Assembly: GCA_002482705.1 (NCBI GenBank)
Contig: DLGM01000045.1
Location: 1 to 5,780 of the forward strand
Length of the DNA stretch: 5,780 bases
DNA from: Cyanobacteria bacterium UBA7694
Lineage (GTDB): Bacteria; Cyanobacteriota; Sericytochromatia; UBA7694
Direction of reading: 5' to 3'
Shown: positions 1 through 5,780 of the stretch, piece after piece
Numbering within the stretch: the first letter of the stretch is position 1
How the letters are laid out: each line of letters opens with the position of its first letter
Program-made: the position numbers and the translations under genes
Notes under the pieces: model-generated
Seen by the model: the letters and a program-made list of their open reading frames with translations, nothing else
Told to the model about the DNA's origin: nothing
Database searches by the model: none

Positions 1-1
1 G

Positions 2-472
2 AACGGCTATTTGCCCAAACCGATTGCCAAAGAGGCATTAGCACAGGTATTGGCCGAGTGGGTCAATCGGGATCAATCGGTTTCCCAAGCGATGCCGCTG
101 GCGCAAATCGCTGGGCCCCTCTTTGACCAAGATACGCTGCTACAGCGCTTAAGCGGTGATCAGGATTTATTAACGCACATTATGACCCTGTTTCTCAGTG
201 ATACGGAAGCTCGCCTCGCTCATATGGCCGAGCATTTAAAGACGCAGAATTACAGCGAAATTGCCCAACAGGCCCACAGTATTAAAGGGGCTGCCGCCAA
301 TGTGGCTGCGGAAGCTGTGCGCGCCGCGGCTGAAGCCCTTGAATATCAGGTGAAAGCGCAAGAGCCACAAATGGATGCCCCATTTATGGCCCTGAGCTTT
401 GAGTTTCAGCGTCTATGTGCCTATTGGCATGAAGCCCATGCTGAGCCTAGGCCTGATATGCCCGTTCCATGA
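2..472 (+). CDS. Hybrid sensor kinase / response regulator, C-terminal part: end of receiver domain plus HPt domain (5' partial)
   Basis: The frame is open from the left edge, so the true start lies outside the window; the TTG at 11 is an internal Leu codon. The first residues read NGYLPKPI, the typical end of a receiver (REC) domain: its conserved Lys followed by Pro. A linker of about 30 residues follows, then a complete HPt domain: FDQDTLLQRLSGDQDLL, a helix with FLSDTEARL, and the phosphotransfer motif AHSIKGAAANVAAEAV. The phospho-accepting His is codon 275-277. By family knowledge, such proteins relay phosphate His-Asp-His-Asp, and the HPt His passes it to a separate response regulator. 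The upstream kinase part is inferred, because a REC-HPt protein without a kinase is also possible. The gene ends in TGA at 470-472 and overlaps the convergent peptidase gene by 26 bases. No target regulator is visible in the window. Confidence 0.88.
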   Translation, partial: NGYLPKPIAKEALAQVLAEWVNRDQSVSQAMPLAQIAGPLFDQDTLLQRLSGDQDLLTHIMTLFLSDTEARLAHMAEHLKTQNYSEIAQQAHSIKGAAANVAAEAVRAAAEALEYQVKAQEPQMDAPFMALSFEFQRLCAYWHEAHAEPRPDMPVP

Positions 473-2495
473 CATGAAATAAAAAGGCGTACAGATCGGC
501 ATATTCTTCAGTCACCTTGGCCAGGGGTTTGCCCGCACCGTGTCCGGCAGCAGTTTCTACCCGCAGGAGGGTGAGGTTTTGAGGGTTGGCTGCTTGGAGG
601 GTCGCGGCAAACTTCTTGGCATGGGCCGGTACAACACGATCGTCATGATCGGCTGTGGTGATCAAAACTGGGGGATAAGCGGCCCCTGCTTTAACATTGT
701 GCAGCGGTGAATAGGCGTACATATACGGAAACTGATCCGGGTTTTCCGCATTGCCATAATCGGAAATCCAGTAGCGCCCAATGGTAAAACGGTGGTAGCG
801 CAACATATCAATGACGGGTACCTGGCAGAGTACGGCCCCAAACAGATCCGGGCGCTGCACCATACAGGCGGCCACTAATAATCCACCGTTGCTGCCGCCG
901 CGAATGGCGAGATAGCGCGGTTGTGTCCACTGCTGGGCAACGAGCCATTCTCCGGCGGCAATAAAGTCGTCAAAGACGTTTTGTTTGCGTTCTAAGGTTC
1001 CGGCTTGGTACCATTCGGTGCCATATTCCGAGCCGCCGCGCAGATTGACATGGGCATAAATGCCGCCCTGTTCGAGCCAGGGCAATAAGCTGACGGAAAA
1101 ATGGGGGGTCAGGGCATTGCGAAAACCGCCGTAGCCATACATCATGACGGGGTTATTGCCATCCGGTTGCAGCCCTTTGCGCATCGTCAAAAACATTGGC
1201 ACCTCGGTGCCATCTTTGGAAGTGACAAACACCTGGGTGGTTTCGTAGGCTTCCGTGTCAAAGGCAATCTCCGGTGCACGCAGTAGGGTCATGGCCCCGG
1301 TCGCCAGATCGTAGCGGTAGCTACGGGCCGGGAATAAAAACGACGAAAAGCCAATAAATAGCTCATCGAGATGGGGCTTGCCGAACAGATCATTCACGGC
1401 CCCCATGGCGGGCAAAGAAATCTCGCCGAGATACTGGCCCTGCAAATCAAAGCGTTTGAGAATGTGGTGGGCATGGTGCAAATAACCCACAACCAGCGTA
1501 TCCGCTGCACGCAGTGCAAAGGCAATGGCTTCGTCTCCGGCGCGGATGAGGGTTTTATCCTGTGCAGGCGCTTCCAGATCAATGATCACCACCTTGCCAG
1601 TGGGAGCATCCGCATCCGTTTGGAAATAACAGTGTGTACCCTGATTGGCAATCAAACGCCAGGCCGCTTCACCCAAAGGGCGCAAAGGTTGGAAGGCGGC
1701 GTTGCGATCTGCTTCCCGCCGCCAAATCAGACCATTGCGGCGGTCGGTGCCGCTGTGCAGGGAAATAAACAGATACTGGCCATCTTCCGTCAGTTGCGGG
1801 TACAGGCTCCAGTCCTTTTGTTCGGGATGTTCATAGACGAGCAGGTCGTCGGACTGATCGGTACCCACTTCGTGCCAACATACGTGGTTGTAATAGGTTT
1901 CTTCGCCCGGTGCGACCGTGTCGGAGTCGGGATAACGGTTGTAATAAAAACCCTTGTTGTCCGGGCTCCAGGCAATGCCGGAGAATTTGACGTGTTGCAA
2001 GACCTCGAAGAACTTTTGCCCAGTTTCGAGGTCGCGGATGTGAATTTCTTGCCAGTCGCTGCCTTTGGTGGCGGTGCTGTAGGCCATATACCGTCCGTCT
2101 TTGCTGAATTCGAGGCTCATGACTGCCACCGTGCCCTCGCGGCTGAAGGTATTGGGGTCAATCACCATCACCGGTTCAGCCTCTAGGCTGTCTTGCATAT
2201 ACAGCACCGGTTGGTTTTGCAGACCGTCGTTTTTCCAGAAGAAATAGCGGTTCCCGGCTTTTTGTGGCAAGGTGTAGCGGGCATAGTTCCAGAGTTCCAT
2301 CATGCGCCCATGGAATGCGCTCCGGCTGGGGTGATCGAGGTATTTCTGGGTGAGGGTATTTTGGGCATCCGTCCAGGCCCGGCTTTCTGGGCTGGCCGGA
2401 TCTTCCAGCCAGCGGTAGGGGTCGGCTACGGGCGTGCCGTGAAAATCTTCGACCAAGTCTTGGATGCGGGCGTTGGGATAAATGAATGGATGCAT
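447..2495 (-). CDS. Prolyl oligopeptidase (prolyl endopeptidase, peptidase family S9A)
   Basis: This is a complete 682-residue serine peptidase, close to the usual length of about 700. Family members cut short peptides after proline. The N-terminus (YPNARIQDLVEDFHGTPVAD, then PYRWLEDP) is classic for S9A. Residues about 70-430 form the propeller domain that gates access, and about 440-682 the alpha/beta-hydrolase domain. The triad is intact: Ser535 in GGSNGG, Asp618 in DHDDRVVP, His652 in GHGAGKP. By comparison with the porcine enzyme (from memory), Tyr455 in YGYGGF would serve the oxyanion hole, Phe458 and Trp576 the proline pocket, and Arg620 the substrate carboxylate. There is no signal peptide, so a cytosolic location is expected. 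AAGGA at 2509-2505 lies 9 bases before the ATG and supports this start; an in-frame TAG lies just upstream. I saw no convincing promoter in the 170-base gap to the upstream propeller gene, so co-transcription with it is possible. The 3' end overlaps the HPt gene. Confidence 0.97.
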   Translation of the reverse strand: MHPFIYPNARIQDLVEDFHGTPVADPYRWLEDPASPESRAWTDAQNTLTQKYLDHPSRSAFHGRMMELWNYARYTLPQKAGNRYFFWKNDGLQNQPVLYMQDSLEAEPVMVIDPNTFSREGTVAVMSLEFSKDGRYMAYSTATKGSDWQEIHIRDLETGQKFFEVLQHVKFSGIAWSPDNKGFYYNRYPDSDTVAPGEETYYNHVCWHEVGTDQSDDLLVYEHPEQKDWSLYPQLTEDGQYLFISLHSGTDRRNGLIWRREADRNAAFQPLRPLGEAAWRLIANQGTHCYFQTDADAPTGKVVIIDLEAPAQDKTLIRAGDEAIAFALRAADTLVVGYLHHAHHILKRFDLQGQYLGEISLPAMGAVNDLFGKPHLDELFIGFSSFLFPARSYRYDLATGAMTLLRAPEIAFDTEAYETTQVFVTSKDGTEVPMFLTMRKGLQPDGNNPVMMYGYGGFRNALTPHFSVSLLPWLEQGGIYAHVNLRGGSEYGTEWYQAGTLERKQNVFDDFIAAGEWLVAQQWTQPRYLAIRGGSNGGLLVAACMVQRPDLFGAVLCQVPVIDMLRYHRFTIGRYWISDYGNAENPDQFPYMYAYSPLHNVKAGAAYPPVLITTADHDDRVVPAHAKKFAATLQAANPQNLTLLRVETAAGHGAGKPLAKVTEEYADLYAFLFHVMERAYQA

Positions 2496-2665
2496 GGCTA
2501 CATGTCCTTGAGTGAAGAATTGGGAAAGCAGGCCTTAACCACTGCTGATGTGTATCGTGACATAATCCCTTGCTTAACGGAAGAGGATGTTTGGGGCAGG
2601 TTCATAACCCGGATAAAAGCTGCAAATAAGCACCTTATTACAAATTTATTGGGCTTTGAACAAAA

Positions 2666-3793
2666 TCACGTGTGCGGTCTCAAGTGATGACGGAGGTGCC
2701 TATCAGAGTGTGTGTCGAGCCAGGCAAAGACCGAGAGAGCATTACCAGCCTTGGGTACGGGAGTCTCCAAGCCCTGTGCTTGCCGTTGCCAAGTGGCCCC
2801 AAAATTAGCGGAAACAAACGGGCCTTGGGGTGTTTCAATCCAGATCTGGGTTTGATCGATCAGCCAGCTTTGGGCCTGGGGAGGCAGCGGGTGAGAACGC
2901 CAGGTTTTCCCCTGATTGTCAGAGTGCAAAAGCAGGTGTGCGGTTTTGAGCACCAGGTGTTTACCCATCACGCCTAAACCTTCGACTTCCACTGAATGCG
3001 GCAATATCAGCTGTTTCCAATTGTGTGCACTGGAATAGATCCTTTGTTCAGATAAGGCCAACACGGCCCCATTGGCGAAAACGGCCAGTTGCTGTACATC
3101 TTGGTCAGGCAGCCCCCACAGTTTTGTTTGGGTCAGCGCGTCACTGCTCACATACACCCCGCGTGGGGTGGCCAATGCCAGGCGTTTGTTGGGCAGTCGC
3201 ACAACATCCGCAATACGTGCGATAGTGCCCTCGGTTGCGATCATATCCGGGTAGGTGTGCCACTGCTTTAAATCACGGCTCCACTGGCGATCTAACAAAA
3301 CATGCCCAGCATGATTAAAACCGACCAGTTGGTTATAAGCGTCGGAGAGGGCCTCTTGTTTCAGGAGAGCCCCTGTGCGTGCATCTTTCAGCCAGAGGTA
3401 ATCGTAGGCAACCGTGTACGACTGACCGGGGGGCTTGTCCAATTCGATGGTTTCGAGTTCAAGAATCGGCCCTTGGGGCGAACGCCGTTTCTGCCGCTGA
3501 CAATTTTCCGAGGCGGTTTGGATTTGCCACCGTTTTGATGATTTTTGAAACTGGTAACACTGGCCTGCCCGTTCGGCATAAATGCCGGTTTGGTTTTGCA
3601 CAATGAGGCGCGTATACGGCCCTTGAGAGAGTTGCCAAGCGGCAGCACCTAAGTGGAGCCTGACATCGGATCCACCAACAAACGGCTGTTCAAACCGCAT
3701 CCGCACGGTGGGCACAGGAGCAAGCGTCTGGGCCTCAACCGGCACAGGCGACATCGTGAGGAGGCCCATCACAAACAAAAATAGGGATTGCAT
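2666..3793 (-). CDS. Exported BNR/Asp-box repeat protein, beta-propeller-like, function unknown
   Basis: This protein has 375 residues from the ATG at 3793; an upstream in-frame ATG at 3826 would add 11. I prefer 3793 because the best promoter places its -10 box over the 3826 ATG, and because AGG sits 7 bases before 3793 while only 1 base separates the AGGG from 3826. The N-terminus is a signal peptide without Lys/Arg: hydrophobic LFLFVMGLL, then PVPVEA|QT as the likely cleavage site. In long-form numbering, two clear Asp-boxes are HSDNQGKTW (301-309) and VSANFGATW (338-346). Weaker copies occur around DRQWSRDLKQW (179-189), VSSDALTQTKLW (226-237) and YSSAHNW (264-270). These repeats suggest a beta-propeller of the sialidase/Vps10/YCF48-like fold, but no enzyme active site is recognisable. 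Cys90 and Cys109 could form a disulfide outside the cytoplasm. The C-terminus is rich in His and Arg. The role is unknown. Confidence 0.8.
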   Translation of the reverse strand: MQSLFLFVMGLLTMSPVPVEAQTLAPVPTVRMRFEQPFVGGSDVRLHLGAAAWQLSQGPYTRLIVQNQTGIYAERAGQCYQFQKSSKRWQIQTASENCQRQKRRSPQGPILELETIELDKPPGQSYTVAYDYLWLKDARTGALLKQEALSDAYNQLVGFNHAGHVLLDRQWSRDLKQWHTYPDMIATEGTIARIADVVRLPNKRLALATPRGVYVSSDALTQTKLWGLPDQDVQQLAVFANGAVLALSEQRIYSSAHNWKQLILPHSVEVEGLGVMGKHLVLKTAHLLLHSDNQGKTWRSHPLPPQAQSWLIDQTQIWIETPQGPFVSANFGATWQRQAQGLETPVPKAGNALSVFAWLDTHSDRHLRHHLRPHT

Positions 3794-3821
3794 AAGCTGA
3801 CCTGCGAGGGAGGATATGATT

Positions 3822-3850
3822 AGCATACCCTAAAAAATGCTTATTTTCAC
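3822..3850 (-). promoter_or_regulatory. Predicted sigma-70-type promoter of the BNR-repeat gene
   Basis: Read on the minus strand, GTGAAA (3850-3845) lies 17 bases before TATGCT (3827-3822), each matching 4 of 6 consensus positions. Transcription would begin near 3815, leaving a short leader of about 20 bases before the ATG at 3793. The -10 box covers the alternative ATG at 3826-3824, so that start would not be on this transcript. This is prediction from spacing and sequence only. Confidence 0.4.
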
Positions 3851-3917
3851 GCGGTTTGAATCATGCGGTTGCCCCTGCGCCACCAGACTGACGGAGAAGA
3901 ATGTCTTCATGGCGAAA

Positions 3918-3946
3918 TTCACTCATTTTATGGGCCATGTTATGAT
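3918..3946 (+). promoter_or_regulatory. Predicted extended -10 sigma-70-type promoter of the desaturase gene
   Basis: TTCACT (3918-3923, 4 of 6 consensus) is separated by 17 bases from TATGAT (3941-3946, 5 of 6). TG at 3938-3939 gives a full extended -10 element (TGtTATGAT). The predicted start of transcription is near 3953, leaving a very AT-rich leader of about 18 bases to the ATG at 3971 or about 30 to the ATG at 3983. This is the best promoter-like match I found in the window. Confidence 0.55.
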
Positions 3947-3970
3947 TTATTTACAAATTTTTGATTTTGA

Positions 3971-4684
3971 ATGTGGAGCACCATGGCCCTACCGCTTGAA
4001 ACACCCCCTGCAAGGGTCGAAGAAAATCACCCGGTTTATACGTTTTTATTACACGTTGCGGTATGGATGACCTGGCCGCTGATGGCTTTGGCGGTGGCTT
4101 TCGGAGCTGCCGGTTTAAGTGCCTCGGGCTGGCTGGCCATGCTGCCTTTATTGCTGCTGCTGGGCCTGCTCACCAGCGATTTTGTCTCGGGGTTGTTTCA
4201 CTGGTTTTTTGACAATTATGGCTCACCGCAAACGCCGGTCTTTGGCCCCACGATTGAGCTGTTTCGCGTCCACCACGATCTGCCTGAAGACATTTGCAAC
4301 AGCAATCTGGTGTTCACCGTCGGCCATGTCTGTATTTGGGTGGTGCCGCTGGCGCTGTTACAAATGGGGCTGTGGTATTTGCTCGGGCGGAGCTTTGTGG
4401 TCAGCGCGCTGCTCATTTATGCCGCCTCCGCGAGCCTGTTTTTGGTGCTCACCAACCTCTTTCATAAATGGGCGCATTTACCCGTCAAACCGGGCTGGAT
4501 CACCTGGCTACAAACCCAGCGCCTGATTCTCGAAAGCGCGCACCACACGGTGCACCACACCCCGCCCTACCAAAGTTATTATTGCATTACCACCGGGTGG
4601 CTCAATCCGCTGCTGTTTCGGGTGGGGTTTTTCCCGGCGCTGGAGCGCTTATTAGCCCGTTGGGGCATGGACAAAGCTGTTTAA
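3971..4684 (+). CDS. TMEM189/CarF/FAD4-family membrane lipid desaturase (possible plasmanylethanolamine desaturase)
   Basis: The protein has 237 residues. Hydrophobic segments at about 23-49, 52-75, 113-140 and 141-163 indicate an integral membrane protein with catalytic histidines facing one side. Histidine motifs run in family order: GLFHW (His77) with DNYG (81-84), FRVHHDLP (His101-102), FHKWAH (His165, His169), and HHTVHH (His191-192, 195-196) followed by YYCITTGWLN. The last part matches, from memory, the human PEDS1 and Myxococcus CarF ending almost word for word. Those enzymes make the vinyl-ether bond of plasmalogens using iron and oxygen; plant FAD4, in the same family, desaturates a phosphatidylglycerol acyl chain. 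Family membership is firm, but the substrate is not. The segment after HHDLP lacks the PEDS1-type HD...TNGDN stretch. The start at 3971 has no Shine-Dalgarno. The ATG at 3983 has GGAG four bases ahead and may be the real start (233 residues). The gene appears monocistronic behind its own promoter. Confidence 0.88.
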   Translation: MWSTMALPLETPPARVEENHPVYTFLLHVAVWMTWPLMALAVAFGAAGLSASGWLAMLPLLLLLGLLTSDFVSGLFHWFFDNYGSPQTPVFGPTIELFRVHHDLPEDICNSNLVFTVGHVCIWVVPLALLQMGLWYLLGRSFVVSALLIYAASASLFLVLTNLFHKWAHLPVKPGWITWLQTQRLILESAHHTVHHTPPYQSYYCITTGWLNPLLFRVGFFPALERLLARWGMDKAV

Positions 4685-4695
4685 TCGGAAACAGC
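4676..4695. terminator. Inverted repeat over the shared stop codons, possible weak bidirectional terminator
   Basis: GCTGTTT (4676-4682) and AAACAGC (4689-4695) form a perfect 7-bp stem around a 6-base loop, exactly where the two convergent genes end. Position favours a terminator serving both strands. Against it, the stem is only moderately GC-rich; the plus strand has no T-run after it, and the minus strand has only TTTG. A factor-dependent end or an mRNA-protecting hairpin is equally possible. Confidence 0.3.
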
Positions 4696-5780
4696 CAGTG
4701 GTAAGGTTTCTGCAACTATAGTCCCGCGAGGAACATGGGCACCACTGGCATCCTGCAAGGATTCTAACAGCTCCACCTCTATTTTAGAAAAATCGGACAG
4801 CCTTAATTGTTCGCGTTCTTTTGGCAAAATCAGCTGCACAGTATGAATGCTTTCCCATGGGTCAAAGCCCCCAGGGCCATAGCTAAGATTGACCGAAGGC
4901 GGAGCCACATAACCATTGCTGAGCGGGCGTGCAAATCCGATTTGGCCACGAACAGGCGCAATCTGCGCCAGGTTTGTATCGCGATCAATGGCGCTCCAAG
5001 GAAAAGCTGCCACCAATCTATGGGTATTGACACCTTCCCATTTAAATAAACGTACATAATAGTTAGCCGGGTTCAGAACATTGCTTTGTGTCCCCGTATT
5101 GAGGTGAGAATTGGCGCTGCTGACCATCCCCCAGGGGGTAGACTGCGCCATGGGCGTAGAAAAAGTCACGGCTACAAATTCCTGGTGTATGCCCAAACGC
5201 TCCAGTTCTGGAGGTTGATTGCCAATCACCACCTGAAAAGGGGCATAGTCCGGTTGGCTAGCATGGGTGCGAAACCAGCCTTGGGAGCGCGTCTCCCCTT
5301 TTTGGGTGCGAATCGTTTGGTGGGTGCCGTTGGCGGCAAAACTGATGGCGTAAACAGGGGCCTGTTGCAAATCGACATCGGTGGGCAGATCAATGTTGCG
5401 CACCTGCGACGATGAACGTTTGGGGCGCAGGCTGCATTCGGTGCCAGCTTCATTCCAACTCCATTCAAAGTCTGTGCCCCGCAACAGCACGGGCAGCGTG
5501 CTCAGGTCATCAGGGTTGGGCACTATACCGCCACGCAGGGTGGCAAACAGAGGTTGTAAGGGGCTTTGCCAACTCAAGCGCCGGTCCTTTAATAAATGCA
5601 CGGAAAAAGCCTGCTCTACGCTGGGGCGATCCATGGGTTCACCAAAGACCAGCTTAAATTCTAAGCGCCACAGGGTGCCATTGGCGGTGGGCGTCATGGC
5701 AATCACTTGGGGACCCGGGGCCTGCACGTCAGGAGTGGGGCCAGGGGCTGGGGTCGGGCTAGCGGAAGCGGCGGGGGCTG
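4681..5780 (-). CDS. Probable surface or exported protein with SbsA/Big_5-like Ig domains, C-terminal part (5' partial)
   Basis: The frame is open to the right edge, so the start lies outside; the GTG at 5727 is an internal Val codon. The first visible residues (5780-5728) are a Pro/Ala/Ser/Thr linker of the type found between a membrane or lipoprotein anchor and surface domains. Numbering from that Val, the first domain (about 5-152) begins PQVIAMTPT and carries FGEPMDRPSVEQAF (28-41), close to the FsepMd..Sv..af signature of bacterial Ig-like Big_5/SbsA domains. It ends in a strand with WFRTH. A second, more divergent unit (about 168-340) repeats the pattern: PPELERLG, VTFSTPM (187-193) and LNPANYYVRL (218-227). 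It finishes with LLESLQDASGAHVPRGT, like the closing 'D.aGn.i' strand. No catalytic motif is visible, and only one Cys is present. Adhesion or an envelope structural role is inferred. The TAA overlaps the stop of the desaturase gene. Confidence 0.75.
   Translation of the reverse strand, partial: APAASASPTPAPGPTPDVQAPGPQVIAMTPTANGTLWRLEFKLVFGEPMDRPSVEQAFSVHLLKDRRLSWQSPLQPLFATLRGGIVPNPDDLSTLPVLLRGTDFEWSWNEAGTECSLRPKRSSSQVRNIDLPTDVDLQQAPVYAISFAANGTHQTIRTQKGETRSQGWFRTHASQPDYAPFQVVIGNQPPELERLGIHQEFVAVTFSTPMAQSTPWGMVSSANSHLNTGTQSNVLNPANYYVRLFKWEGVNTHRLVAAFPWSAIDRDTNLAQIAPVRGQIGFARPLSNGYVAPPSVNLSYGPGGFDPWESIHTVQLILPKEREQLRLSDFSKIEVELLESLQDASGAHVPRGTIVAETLPLAVSD

Noticed and set aside
1371..2186. Long plus-strand open frame (271 codons) opposite the peptidase gene
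   Set aside because: It lies wholly antisense to a well-supported S9A coding region, its translation resembles no family, and it is best explained as an empty frame created by the peptidase's codon use.
2625..2639. Inverted repeat AATAAG-CAC-CTTATT as a terminator after the propeller gene
   Set aside because: The 6-bp stem is almost all A-T, the loop is only 3 bases, and no T-run follows directly on either strand.
2496..2665. Separate promoter for the peptidase gene
   Set aside because: Several TTATG/TAATA-like boxes exist on the minus strand, but none has a matching -35 at acceptable spacing.
2193..2687. Plus-strand open frame (164 codons) crossing the gap between the propeller and peptidase genes
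   Set aside because: Most of it is antisense to the peptidase start; there is no ribosome site or recognisable domain.
3837..4070. Plus-strand open frame (77 codons) over the desaturase promoter and start
   Set aside because: It has no ribosome site, begins upstream of the predicted transcription start, and overlaps the desaturase in another frame.
4119..4526. Plus-strand open frame (135 codons) inside the desaturase gene
   Set aside because: It is an out-of-frame shadow; the overlapping frame carries all the conserved histidine motifs.
5728..5780. GC-rich stretch at the right edge as a regulatory or repeat element
   Set aside because: It translates in frame as a Pro/Ala/Ser/Thr linker of the minus-strand protein, which explains the composition.

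Overview
The window (5,780 bases, roughly balanced to slightly GC-rich) is bacterial chromosome, densely packed with protein genes. There are no RNA genes, CRISPR arrays, insertion sequences or phage genes. The lineage cannot be fixed from the sequence. Exported proteins, a hybrid sensor kinase with its own HPt domain, a prolyl oligopeptidase and a CarF/FAD4-type membrane desaturase point to a free-living or predatory, aerobically capable bacterium. Any closer naming would be a guess.

Layout, left to right: (1) the 3' end of a plus-strand hybrid two-component protein, with the last residues of a receiver domain and a complete HPt domain (2-472); (2) a complete minus-strand S9A prolyl oligopeptidase with an intact catalytic triad (447-2495), overlapping gene 1 tail to tail by 26 bases; (3) a minus-strand exported beta-propeller-like protein with BNR/Asp-box repeats (2666-3793, or to 3826 with an alternative start), 170 bases upstream of the peptidase in the same direction; (4) a divergent promoter region (about 3794-3970) with a good sigma-70-type promoter on each strand; (5) a plus-strand, four-helix, histidine-rich membrane desaturase of the TMEM189/CarF/FAD4 family (3971-4684); (6) the C-terminal part of a large minus-strand protein with SbsA/Big_5-like Ig domains behind a Pro/Ala linker, running off the right edge (4681-5780). 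Genes 5 and 6 converge so tightly that both stop codons lie within one TTAA, inside the loop side of a 7-bp inverted repeat.

How the genes work together: no single pathway links them. The propeller protein and the peptidase may share a transcript. The desaturase is transcribed on its own from its own promoter. The desaturase deserves most attention: it keeps the histidine framework of plasmalogen-forming CarF/PEDS1 enzymes, but its middle segment resembles neither CarF/PEDS1 nor FAD4 closely. I see no clear evidence of a wholly new multi-gene system here.
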